A stretch of 40,071 nucleotides of DNA. Source: a virus. The number at the start of each line of letters is the position of its first letter. Position 1 is the stretch's first letter. Location: positions 1-40,071 of IMG/VR virus record IMGVR_UViG_3300020171_000074; one strand, written 5' to 3'. The notes under the pieces are model-generated. The model worked only from the letters and a program-made list of their open reading frames with translations, searched no databases and had not been told where the DNA came from. The translations under genes were made by a program, and so were the position numbers. Below, in pieces: positions 5,943 to 12,603 of this stretch.

Positions 5943-6925
5943 TATCTAAAGCAGATATAGCACCACTTATAACTGGAGAGGCTATAACCCTAGCTATGGC
6001 AGCCTCTAAGGAGTCTCGTAAGCCTATTGCTGAGGGATTTCTATATGAGCAAACCATAAATATGATGTGTGCTGACCCTGGCGTAGGAAAGTCCACTATT
6101 TCTACTCAGGTAGCAGTAGAGTTAGCAGCAGGCCTACCTGTCTTCGGAGTGTTCAAAGTAGTACGGCCCATGAAGATAGTATATGCCCAAACAGAGCGTC
6201 CCTTAATTGAGTGGATGGAACGTGTTGAACTCCTAAGTGCAGTATATCCAATAGTTAAGGAGAATCTATTCGTGACAGACGAGTTCCAGAAGCTAGACAT
6301 GCTCAATCCTAGCCATGTAACTATCGTAATAGATTGCTTGAAGAGAGATTGCCCTGATGCAGATGTCATATTTCTAGACCCTATATATGCTATGATATCA
6401 GGTGGATTGTCACAAGATATTCCAGCATCAGCATTTACACATGCTATGAGTGCTATACAGAAAGCTACTGGCGCTACTCTATGGTATAACCATCATACAG
6501 TAAGAGCACAGCTCAACAGAGATGGCATTGAGGTACAGAGACATGACCCCTCCTATGGCTCTAGATGGCTAACTGCCCACGTCACAGGGCAGTACCAGTT
6601 GGTGACTACCAAGGAAGGTACTACCTTGCATGTGAAGAAGGATAACTATGGCATTCTACCTAGCACAGTAATCCTGCATTACGACCATGAGATAGGCCTT
6701 TGTAGTATACCAGAGTCAGAACTACCTGCAGTTGAAAGGGTTAGGAACTTTATCAAAGCTCAGGGCATGATGAAGAAGCCCTTCTTTTTCAATGACATTT
6801 GTGACGGAACCAAGCTGTGCACTCGAACAGTTCGAAAAATCGTAATGCACAGCTCTATTTCTGAAATGGTAAAAGTTGTAAGTACCAATCGTAACAAGCA
6901 CTTATATCAAATGAGGGGCTCATAA
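5939..6925 (+). CDS. RepA/RecA-type replicative helicase (AAA_25-like)
   Basis: This 328-residue ATPase has Walker A A-D-P-G-V-G-K-S-T (45-53), Walker B D-V-I-F-L-D (142-147) and a following Y-N-H-H-T (183-187) typical of RepA-like hexameric helicases. It probably unwinds DNA at the phage fork. Residues after about 270 look like a winged-helix tail (D-I-C-D-G-T-K-L-C-T-R-T-V-R-K-I), which could bind the repeated AGCTGTGCA boxes lying in and just after the gene. The start is GTG behind GGAG with 5 nt spacing, overlapping a broken upstream frame. No primase domain is present. Confidence 0.8.
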   Translation: MISKADIAPLITGEAITLAMAASKESRKPIAEGFLYEQTINMMCADPGVGKSTISTQVAVELAAGLPVFGVFKVVRPMKIVYAQTERPLIEWMERVELLSAVYPIVKENLFVTDEFQKLDMLNPSHVTIVIDCLKRDCPDADVIFLDPIYAMISGGLSQDIPASAFTHAMSAIQKATGATLWYNHHTVRAQLNRDGIEVQRHDPSYGSRWLTAHVTGQYQLVTTKEGTTLHVKKDNYGILPSTVILHYDHEIGLCSIPESELPAVERVRNFIKAQGMMKKPFFFNDICDGTKLCTRTVRKIVMHSSISEMVKVVSTNRNKHLYQMRGS

Positions 6926-7010
6926 ATGCCCCAAAAAGAGCTGTGCAGTGCACACCTCTATATATATATATACGAAACACAGTACACATTGCACAGGTCT
7001 TCCCTGCACT
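6813..7010 (+). repeat. iteron-like AGCTGTGCA boxes and AT-rich tract (candidate origin)
   Basis: AGCTGTGCA occurs at 6813-6821, inverted at 6846-6854, and again inside AGAGCTGTGCA at 6937-6947; the last two match over 11 bp. Shorter TGCACA/TGCACAG copies lie at 6949-6954 and 6990-6996, and TGCACT at 7005-7010. An alternating (TA) tract sits at 6957-6972. Repeated boxes plus an easily melted tract beside a helicase gene is the usual look of an iteron origin. The 6926-7134 gap otherwise holds a near-palindrome CCTAATTTAGG and a small GGCG/CGCC hairpin, and no convincing gene. Confidence 0.5.
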
Positions 7011-7134
7011 ACCCTAATTTAGGTAGCATACTTCTTAAATCTCCTTAAATAAGTCCTGGAAAGTGCTCCGAAGTTTTAGGGGCTTTGGCGTATCCTACCG
7101 CCATAAGGAAGGAAACTTTATTTTCATGCACCCC

Positions 7135-7162
7135 TTGACAAATGCCAAAAATGTGGTATACT
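7135..7162 (+). promoter_or_regulatory. sigma70-like promoter, copy 2 of a three-copy motif
   Basis: TTGACA (7135-7140), a 16-bp spacer ending in TGTGG, and TATACT (7157-7162). It matches the promoter at 5696 in boxes, spacing and the TGTGG-TATACTT core. It lies 40 bp ahead of the glycosyltransferase start and settles that start. Confidence 0.85.
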
Positions 7163-7201
7163 TGCGTTATCGACGAGGCGAGATGCCTGAAAGGAACAAA
7201 T

Positions 7202-8125
7202 ATGACAAATGCGAATCGTAAGGTCCTCATCATCAAGCTTGGATATTCCGAAACCCTCACCCCAGAAATAACCGATGAAGTTAGCCTTGGAGATGTGCTG
7301 CGTAGTACAGCATTGTTGCATCTCTATAGGAATGATAGAGTTACGTGGCTAACTGACTCCCTGGCAATACCACTTCTATTTGGCATACCTAATGTAGAAG
7401 TAATCCCATACAACATAACTAACATATTACGCATCCAGGAAGAAGAGTTCGATATAGTTATCAACCTGGAGAAGGTCCCTGGTATATGTGCGCTAGCTGA
7501 CCAGGTCAAGGCATGGCAGAGATATGGTTTCAGATTTGACGCAAAGTCAGGTGGCACAGAGGCTTACCTACATTCTGCTGAAGCACTGTATATAGCTAGT
7601 GATGCTGAGAGGAAGAAAGCTAATAACAAGCATTGGCTAGAGTTGCTATATGAGATGGTAGGTCAGAGATGGAATGGAGAGCTATATATGCTGGGCTCAT
7701 ATGTACCCAGCTATGAGAAGCATGATGTAGGACTCAACTACAGGGCTGGCAGGAAGTTCCAGGGTAAGCAATGGTCTAACAATTGCTGGGATGACCTGGA
7801 GCACATACTTACCATGAAGTATCACCAAACTACCTGCTTCCAACCAAAGGAGACTGGGCTCTATGACTATATGGAGTGGTTGTCATCGTGTCATACTGTT
7901 ATCTCCAATGATAGTCTAGGTCTGCATCTAGGTATGGCTATGGGAAAGCATGTCATAGGTCTCTTTGGGCCTACGCCGTGCAGGGAGATGCCTCCATATG
8001 AGAAGGGTACATGGATACAGAGAGAGAAGATGGAAGATATTACGCCAGAAGAGGTTGAGATGTGCCTATTGGATAGAGGTCTAATACAAAAGGAGAGTAA
8101 ATATGATGGACCCAAAGATGGATGA
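7202..8125 (+). CDS. GT9-type (heptosyltransferase-like) glycosyltransferase
   Basis: The protein has the GT-B plan of glycosyltransferase family 9. The N-terminal K-V-L-I-I-K-L-G-Y-S plus S-L-G-D-V-L-R-S-T-A (28-37) matches the acceptor half. The C-terminal S-C-H-T-V-I-S-N-D-S-L-G-L-H-L-G followed by G-L-F-G-P-T-P is the donor-nucleotide signature. Family members move heptose or related sugars onto lipopolysaccharide; here the acceptor could be phage DNA, virion protein or host surface sugar. I start at the ATG at 7202 (307 residues) behind AAAGGA. An earlier in-frame ATG at 7142 lies between the -35 and -10 boxes of the promoter and cannot be used from it. The stop overlaps the next gene by 23 bp. 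Confidence 0.8.
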   Translation: MTNANRKVLIIKLGYSETLTPEITDEVSLGDVLRSTALLHLYRNDRVTWLTDSLAIPLLFGIPNVEVIPYNITNILRIQEEEFDIVINLEKVPGICALADQVKAWQRYGFRFDAKSGGTEAYLHSAEALYIASDAERKKANNKHWLELLYEMVGQRWNGELYMLGSYVPSYEKHDVGLNYRAGRKFQGKQWSNNCWDDLEHILTMKYHQTTCFQPKETGLYDYMEWLSSCHTVISNDSLGLHLGMAMGKHVIGLFGPTPCREMPPYEKGTWIQREKMEDITPEEVEMCLLDRGLIQKESKYDGPKDG

Positions 8126-8324
8126 GAGAATATTTAATAGTGCCAAAACTGGAAAGAAGAGAAGAGGACAGATGCATCTACTTAGATATCTAGAAGGTGG
8201 AAGACTAACCCAGAGACAAGCTATCACAGCTAAATGTTATGATTGTAATGGTATGGGGGAGAGTGATGAATGTGATATATTTTCTTGCTCTCTTTACCCG
8301 TATAGCCAATTTAGGGGGAAATGA
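8103..8324 (+). CDS. small phage zinc-finger protein
   Basis: This 73-residue protein begins behind AGGAG (ATG at 8103, with a second ATG at 8106). A basic N-terminal half is followed by A-K-C-Y-D-C-N-G and C-D-I-F-S-C-S-L-Y-P-Y. The C-x2-C...C-x4-C-x-L-Y-P-(F/Y) pattern is common in small phage proteins of unknown role and fits one zinc site. The gene overlaps the glycosyltransferase end and shares ATGA with the next open frame. Confidence 0.75.
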   Translation: MMDPKMDERIFNSAKTGKKRRGQMHLLRYLEGGRLTQRQAITAKCYDCNGMGESDECDIFSCSLYPYSQFRGK

Positions 8325-8461
8325 CAAAGATGCCATCTACAAGCCCAGTATTTCTTCTACAGGGCCTCCCACATGAGGCTGTAGCATCATATAGGTTAAG
8401 TGGCTACCTAGGTGTGGGCTTACCCCCATTTGAGCACAAAATGAGAGATATCATAATATGA
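8321..8461 (+). CDS. 46-residue unknown protein (probable)
   Basis: The ATG at 8321 sits in an ATGA overlap with the previous stop and has AGGGGG just upstream. The product has balanced composition (starting MTKMPSTSPVFLLQGLP) and ends at TGA 8459-8461, which again forms ATGA with a following frame. The same DNA contains a strong hairpin at 8357-8384 (GCCTC/GAGGC above CTACA/TGTAG), so an RNA role cannot be excluded. Confidence 0.45.
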   Translation: MTKMPSTSPVFLLQGLPHEAVASYRLSGYLGVGLPPFEHKMRDIII

Positions 8462-8628
8462 AAGAGTGCTTCCACACTCATGGGGGCTATCACAGGACTA
8501 TTTCGGCTTACCCCCTGTGTAGTCCTGAGTCCACCCAGCCAGGTATGATAGCTAAACCTGGCACACTCTGTGCGATACTAGAGATATTAGCCACAGTGGC
8601 ATATATACACAATACAATAATACAATGA
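8458..8628 (+). CDS. 56-residue open frame, possibly coding
   Basis: The ATG at 8458 overlaps the previous stop (ATGA) and the stop at 8626 touches another ATGA, but the ribosome site is weak. The product, starting MKECFHTHGG, has three Cys and a hydrophobic C-terminal stretch. The DNA is full of hairpins: 8-bp arms 8493-8500/8520-8527, 7-bp arms 8538-8544/8556-8562, and 5-bp arms 8561-8565/8569-8573. Either this is a small gene or this part of the 8325-8639 gap is a structured RNA. Confidence 0.35.
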   Translation: MKECFHTHGGYHRTISAYPLCSPESTQPGMIAKPGTLCAILEILATVAYIHNTIIQ

Positions 8629-8639
8629 GAGGAGAGACG

Positions 8640-8975
8640 ATGGCAGAATCAATGTGGTGTACATGCAAGGAACCAAAAGCATTGGTTGGTTCTTCGGTGG
8701 TCGTTCCTGGTATGAAAGATGGAATATCTGTACAGGCTAGCTTTCCGCAGTGCCAATGTGGTAGACCTATAGCTAAGATAGAGGATAAGATAGATGACTT
8801 CAAGTTCGACACTAACACAGTATTGTATCTAATATATCTCCTACATATCTCTAACATAGTGACTCGCAACAACATACGAGAGATGTTAGATAATGTCAAG
8901 AAGCCATTGCCTAGTCAGGGAGTAATCAAGTTCCTGATGGAGAAGTCAACTGAAGATAAGATTGGCAGATGGTAG
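8640..8975 (+). CDS. small zinc-ribbon protein
   Basis: I start at the ATG at 8640 (111 residues) because AGGAG lies 5 nt upstream; the in-frame ATG at 8625 shares ATGA with the preceding frame but has no site. W-C-T-C-K (6-10) and Q-C-Q-C-G-R-P (about 37-43) form a compact C-x-C...C-x-C site. A helical C-terminal half follows. Function unknown. Confidence 0.65.
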   Translation: MAESMWCTCKEPKALVGSSVVVPGMKDGISVQASFPQCQCGRPIAKIEDKIDDFKFDTNTVLYLIYLLHISNIVTRNNIREMLDNVKKPLPSQGVIKFLMEKSTEDKIGRW

Positions 8976-9073
8976 ACAAGCAGTCTCTCGCTAAGCTGAG
9001 AGCAAGACGTATCCCTAGTAAGAAGAAGAAGGAGTCAAGGAAAGTCTATGGACGAGCCAAAAGAGTTATATGA
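8969..9073 (+). CDS. 34-residue highly basic peptide (possible)
   Basis: An ATG at 8969 lies inside the end of the previous gene, and the frame ends 25 bp inside the nuclease gene. The product is almost half Lys/Arg with a run of four Lys. The ribosome site is weak (GAAGATAAG). Bases 8976-9047 are otherwise empty between two coupled genes, which supports it. It could bind nucleic acid. Confidence 0.35.
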   Translation: MVDKQSLAKLRARRIPSKKKKESRKVYGRAKRVI

Positions 9074-9965
9074 TAAAGATGGTCATCTAGTACCTGAGGC
9101 TGACTTGCCTATAGTACCTCAGTTAGCTCTAGATAAGTATGATTATACCATGTTATCCACATTCCTGACATGCAGACGTAAGTATCAGCTTAGGATAATA
9201 CGTGGTCTCGTAGGTCTCCAGCCACCTACTGCTGCTGAGTTTGGCAGGTGTATACATCTGGCTCTAGATGAGTGGTATGATAGTCACGATGCTGAACTCT
9301 CTAAGAAGACATTCACTGATAACTTCGTAGAGAATCCAGAAGATGAGAAGAGGACATTTGCAGTGGGTCTCAAGTCACTATCTCTCTACTTCGAGAAGTA
9401 TGCATACGAGCCATTCAAGGTGCTGAAGATAGAAAAGATATTCGATATACCCATGGGAGACTGGTCTCTCATTGGCAGGATAGATAAGATAATAGAATGG
9501 GATACTGCTATCATGTGTCTAGACCATAAGACAACGAGTAGGTTAGGGCATGAGTTCTTCTATAAGATTAAGCCTAACATGCAGTTCGATGGATACATAC
9601 TTGCTGCTAGAAGACTGGGGTATCCTACATGTGATAGTGTTCTGCTGGATGCTCTCCTGACTGCTAAGGGATTGTGTGTGCCTGCTCAGTTGTCTAAACT
9701 TACTCCCTTAGCTAGAGACATAGCATCTCGCACACCTGAGGAGTTAGTAGAGTATGTACAAGATGTCAATGATATAGTAGCAGATATAAGAGAGTGTTAC
9801 AGTAGAGATAGATGGTATCGTAACACTGAGAGCTGCTGTGACTATGTACAATGTGAGTATCGTAAGATATGTAAGGAGGCTCCAGATATTCGTGAGGCTA
9901 TCATTGAGCAGGAGTACAAGACAGATTACTGGGACCCTGCGAAACATGTAAAGGAGGATGCATGA
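9048..9965 (+). CDS. PD-(D/E)XK exonuclease, RecB/Cas4-like, with Fe-S type cysteines
   Basis: This 305-residue nuclease shows the RecB-family order: G-R-C-I-H-L (66-71, motif His70), G-R-I-D (143-146) and D-H-K (159-161), the last two being the metal-binding PD-(D/E)XK residues. One Cys before motif I (Cys42) and three or four near the end (263, 264, 269, 275) match the four-Cys Fe-S cluster of AddB/Cas4-type nucleases. It would resect DNA to give ssDNA for the downstream Sak4-like recombinase, as in other phage recombination modules. The stop overlaps the next start by 4 bp. Confidence 0.85.
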   Translation: MDEPKELYDKDGHLVPEADLPIVPQLALDKYDYTMLSTFLTCRRKYQLRIIRGLVGLQPPTAAEFGRCIHLALDEWYDSHDAELSKKTFTDNFVENPEDEKRTFAVGLKSLSLYFEKYAYEPFKVLKIEKIFDIPMGDWSLIGRIDKIIEWDTAIMCLDHKTTSRLGHEFFYKIKPNMQFDGYILAARRLGYPTCDSVLLDALLTAKGLCVPAQLSKLTPLARDIASRTPEELVEYVQDVNDIVADIRECYSRDRWYRNTESCCDYVQCEYRKICKEAPDIREAIIEQEYKTDYWDPAKHVKEDA

Positions 9966-10189
9966 TAATGATAAGTAAGGGTGAAATAAGCCATCTAATA
10001 AATGATGTATACCAAGCAGTTGAAGAAAGTAGGTTAGGTAAGATAGCAGAAATAAAGGAAGGCAAGTTGACAATTAACGCCATTCCTTATAATGCTTTCC
10101 TATACCTGCTCTCTGGCTTGTGCCCTAAATCAGTTGAGGCCTCAGGTAGCATGGAAATGAGAGAACCAATGGAACCTTGGCAAAAATAA
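9962..10189 (+). CDS. unknown 75-residue protein
   Basis: It starts in an ATGA overlap with the nuclease stop; a second ATG lies two codons on. It is mixed helical with the sequence I-N-A-I-P-Y-N-A-F-L-Y-L-L in the middle. Not recognised. Position suggests a helper of the nuclease/recombination group. Confidence 0.65.
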   Translation: MIMISKGEISHLINDVYQAVEESRLGKIAEIKEGKLTINAIPYNAFLYLLSGLCPKSVEASGSMEMREPMEPWQK

Positions 10190-10203
10190 AAGGGGTCAAT
10201 AAC

Positions 10204-10440
10204 ATGAAGTTCGACCATGTAGCTAACTCCCTACCTGATGCTCTAGGTATGGATAATACTATGTTAGAGTATGTACATAATATGATAAGTATATATGCTG
10301 CTGCACCTGGCGAGAGCAGGGTAAGTAAGATGATACAGCGTATCATAGTAGATGAGACTCTCGACGATAAATCCAAGTTCTATGGGATGTTTCTCCTGGG
10401 GCGTACCTATGAGAAGCGTCTCCCACGTCATTACAAATAG
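10204..10440 (+). CDS. unknown 78-residue protein
   Basis: I start at the ATG at 10204 behind AGGGG; an in-frame TTG at 10177 lies in the previous gene without a site. The product is mostly helical and ends in a basic tail (EKRLPRHYK). Not recognised. Confidence 0.65.
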   Translation: MKFDHVANSLPDALGMDNTMLEYVHNMISIYAAAPGESRVSKMIQRIIVDETLDDKSKFYGMFLLGRTYEKRLPRHYK

Positions 10441-10456
10441 GAGAGGAGAAGGGAAA

Positions 10457-10552
10457 ATGAAGCATTATTTGACATGGTTATGGGTTGGGGCGATTATATG
10501 TTTTCTCTGCTTGTTGGCGATACAATTATTAAAAATCAATTTAGGAGGGTAA
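10457..10552 (+). CDS. 31-residue single-span membrane protein
   Basis: The ATG at 10457 follows AGGAGAAGGG. The product begins MKHYLTWLW, has one hydrophobic span (about 7-24) and ends in I-N-L-G-G. It resembles the 31-residue protein at 3662 in length and N-terminus. A longer in-frame start at 10352 lies inside the previous gene and is rejected. Confidence 0.6.
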   Translation: MKHYLTWLWVGAIICFLCLLAIQLLKINLGG

Positions 10553-10555
10553 AAG

Positions 10556-10828
10556 ATGACGATAAACAAGGCAATGGTAATCCTTAAGGCTCTTAACTCA
10601 AGGCGTTGCGAGTTAACGTCTCTAAGGTCTCAGGTGTCCACTAAGGAGTGGTATCCTGGAGACAAAGAGAAGGTCGTAGAGCCCCAGTATGACGTCAAAC
10701 AGCTCGATAAGAAGATAGTCGAGCTAGAGAACGCTATACTGGAGATAGACTCTAATATCAAGGAGTCTAACGCTAGGACGAATATAGACGATATAGACGT
10801 AAAGGCTCTTCTCTCTCCACTTTCGTAG
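10556..10828 (+). CDS. coiled-coil protein, DIP1984-like in pattern
   Basis: This 90-residue protein starts 3 bp after the membrane peptide, behind TAGGAGG. Two helical segments (about 2-27 and 45-72) would form a coiled-coil hairpin. The phrases L-D-K-K-I-V-E-L-E and I-K-E-S-N-A-R-T resemble DIP1984-type small proteins, whose function is unknown. The family resemblance is weak and by eye. Confidence 0.6.
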   Translation: MTINKAMVILKALNSRRCELTSLRSQVSTKEWYPGDKEKVVEPQYDVKQLDKKIVELENAILEIDSNIKESNARTNIDDIDVKALLSPLS

Positions 10829-10847
10829 AAGGGGGATAGGGTAGAGT

Positions 10848-10974
10848 TAGTCGGTATCTACTCTTTTGTTGTCGGCTGAAGGCCATGTTGTTATTGTAGT
10901 TAGGAGGCACTAACACAAATGGTTGTTGATTGAGGCCTCTTATCAACTGATACTTGTCTTGTAGATACCGACTA
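10848..10974 (+). ncRNA. structured RNA candidate: 14-bp closing stem enclosing hairpins
   Basis: TAGTCGGTATCTAC (10848-10861) is perfectly complementary to GTAGATACCGACTA (10961-10974). The enclosed 99 nt holds at least two further hairpins: GTTAG/CTAAC (10899-10903/10910-10914) and GTTGAT/ATCAAC (10925-10930/10942-10947), plus a weak GGC/GCC arm (10874/10882). No open frame of useful length crosses it. It ends 46 nt before the GroES-like start, so it is either a 5' leader element of that operon or a small RNA. I match it to no known riboswitch. A small palindrome GTATAT-ATG-ATATAC follows at 10983-10997. Confidence 0.6.
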
Positions 10975-11020
10975 CGTCTAGAGTATATATGATATACACA
11001 CAATAAACAAAGGAGGGAAG

Positions 11021-11332
11021 ATGGCAACGACGTATTGGCCAATGTCAGACTGGATGGTAATTGAACCAGAAGGGAAAAAAGTATCTAACCTGCTATTACC
11101 TGATGGGGCAGATGACCCAGAGAAGGATGAGTCAAGAGTGTTCGTAGTCAAGAGAGTAGGCCCAGGACACTGGGATGCTAACCAATGGATAGAGCCCAAG
11201 GTCATGGCAAAGGACAAGATACTTGTGGCGGGATTCGCCATAGGTAAGGTGATACATGACGGTAGACCACTGTATCTAGCTAGAGCTAGAGATGTAGTAG
11301 TGATAGTGAGAACAGAAGAGGAGATAAACTAA
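11021..11332 (+). CDS. GroES-like (Cpn10) co-chaperonin
   Basis: The 103-residue length and order fit Cpn10: an N-terminal barrel strand D-W-M-V-I-E-P, a loop with the hydrophobic tripeptide L-L-L-P-D (the part that docks onto GroEL in homologues), V-V-K-R-V-G-P-G, then K-D-K-I-L-V-A-G-F and a final A-R-D-V-V-V-I-V strand. It may redirect host GroEL to fold phage proteins, as T4 gp31 does. It follows AAAGGAGGG and heads the operon with the Sak4-like gene two bases downstream. The structured element at 10848-10974 lies in its leader. Confidence 0.7.
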   Translation: MATTYWPMSDWMVIEPEGKKVSNLLLPDGADDPEKDESRVFVVKRVGPGHWDANQWIEPKVMAKDKILVAGFAIGKVIHDGRPLYLARARDVVVIVRTEEEIN

Positions 11333-11334
11333 CC

Positions 11335-12105
11335 ATGCTCGAATTTGATTTAGCAGGTATCAAGCCAGAGTTACGTAAGATACTCCTGATAGGAGCGGAG
11401 GGTACAGGCAAGACTAACTTCATCAAGACAATGCCTAAGCCTATCTATTGCTTCAGCTTCGACAAGGGATATCTTACTCTAGCTGGTGAGGAAGGCATCA
11501 AGATAGGCCTGTGTATGGATGAGGACAGATATCGTCCTAAGGCATATGCGGAGTTCGTCAAGAAGTTCGACGCTCTTAAGGCAGGAGAGAAGTACAAGTG
11601 GCCAGATGGTCGTGAAGAGCCATACCAGACTATAGCTCTAGATAATATCTCTTTCTTATCTACTATGCTATATGACCACCTGCAGTATGTCAATGCTAAC
11701 ATTGATAAGCCAGGTGGGTATGCGGTGTGGGGGCTAGTCAAGTCTAAGCTGCGAGATATCATAAGTAAGAGTATAGTGATAGCTAACTATGTAGTATGTA
11801 CCGCTCTTATCAACGTAGACAAAGATGATTTGACTGGTGAGATATTCTTCCTGCCTAACCTGGAAGGCAGCATGAAGAACGAGGTTGGTGCCTGGTTCGA
11901 TGCTGTCTTCTATATGACAGTCGATAAGAAGCCAGACGGTGACAAGATGTACAAGCTCATCACGGTAGGTGAGCGCAGGCAGAAGGCTAAGATTAGACTG
12001 CCTAGTAAGATAGCAGATGCGGTGTCTGCTGTAGATGTCCAGGACTTTGCTATCTTGTCTAAGAAGATAGAGGATGCCTGGGCCAAACAGTCGATTGTCA
12101 AGTAG
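11335..12105 (+). CDS. Sak4-like RecA-family recombinase (AAA_24)
   Basis: This 256-residue ATPase has Walker A G-A-E-G-T-G-K-T (20-27) and a Walker B-like Q-T-I-A-L-D-N (98-104). The overall length and the later basic W-F-D-A-V-F-Y...G-E-R-R-Q-K-A-K-I-R-L stretch fit Sak4-type single-strand annealing proteins. It likely pairs ssDNA made by the upstream PD-(D/E)XK nuclease, with the following gene as ssDNA-binding partner. It starts 2 bp after the GroES-like gene, so the two are translated together. Confidence 0.8.
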   Translation: MLEFDLAGIKPELRKILLIGAEGTGKTNFIKTMPKPIYCFSFDKGYLTLAGEEGIKIGLCMDEDRYRPKAYAEFVKKFDALKAGEKYKWPDGREEPYQTIALDNISFLSTMLYDHLQYVNANIDKPGGYAVWGLVKSKLRDIISKSIVIANYVVCTALINVDKDDLTGEIFFLPNLEGSMKNEVGAWFDAVFYMTVDKKPDGDKMYKLITVGERRQKAKIRLPSKIADAVSAVDVQDFAILSKKIEDAWAKQSIVK

Positions 12106-12141
12106 AGATACTCTGGCATAGACAAATGAGGAGGGTAGCAG

Positions 12142-12534
12142 ATGTTAGTAAGAGCAAACCCAAATGCCGAAGTCAAGACATTTGAGACGGTCAAGCCTGG
12201 TACGTACAGGATGCGTATCAAGACAGTTGAGGATAGAAATCCTGGGAAGAATGACCTCAAGATAACTCTTGAGCATATCACTCCTGCGGCAGAGATGGTA
12301 GGCCTAGATGGTGCAGCTCTTACAGGTCTTCCTGGTTCTCTCTTCGACTATATCATGTTAGCCGAGGACAAACAGTGGAAGTTCAGGCAGTTAACTGAGG
12401 CTGCTGGTCTGCCCTGGGGAGACTATGACCCCCTCGTCGAGCTAGTAGGTAAAGAGCTAGATGTAGCAGTTAAGACTGAGGCATACGAAGGTGAGTTACG
12501 CAACAAGGTCAGCAGGTACATCTTAGCGAAGTAG
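12142..12534 (+). CDS. probable ssDNA-binding or recombination accessory protein
   Basis: This 130-residue protein begins behind AGGAGGG. The beta-rich N-terminal half (P-G-T-Y-R-M-R-I-K-T-V-E-D-R then D-L-K-I-T-L-E-H) looks like an OB-fold or DUF669-type protein. These often follow Sak4 genes in phages and bind ssDNA. The C-terminal half (L-P-W-G-D-Y-D-P-L-V-E-L-V-G-K-E-L-D-V) fits that class. The assignment rests largely on gene order. Confidence 0.6.
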   Translation: MLVRANPNAEVKTFETVKPGTYRMRIKTVEDRNPGKNDLKITLEHITPAAEMVGLDGAALTGLPGSLFDYIMLAEDKQWKFRQLTEAAGLPWGDYDPLVELVGKELDVAVKTEAYEGELRNKVSRYILAK

Positions 12535-12551
12535 TTAACTGGGGCGTCTAC

Positions 12552-12579
12552 AGGGGAGGGCTGCGGTAAACTCTCCCCT
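12552..12579 (+). other. intergenic hairpin
   Basis: AGGGGAG (12552-12558) pairs with CTCCCCT (12573-12579) around a 14-nt loop, 20-odd bases before the next gene. There is no T-run after it, so it is not a standard terminator. It may slow transcription or protect mRNA ends between the ssDNA-binding gene and the downstream genes. Confidence 0.45.
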
Positions 12580-12603
12580 CAGTCCCACTAAGGAGATATG
12601 CGA

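Noticed and set aside
6926-7048. 40-codon frame directly after the helicase
   Set aside because: Its start is weakly served, and its sequence simply reads through the TGCACA repeats and the TA tract; better explained as non-coding repeat DNA.
10352-10456. Longer 66-codon version of the 31-residue membrane peptide
   Set aside because: The extension reads another frame of the preceding gene; the ATG at 10457 has its own strong site.
10848-10974. The 14-bp inverted repeat as a miniature transposon
   Set aside because: No target duplication flanks the arms, no second copy is in the window, and internal hairpins suit an RNA better.
12552-12579. Rho-independent terminator before 12604
   Set aside because: A good stem, but no T-run follows and the next gene is close; kept only as a hairpin.
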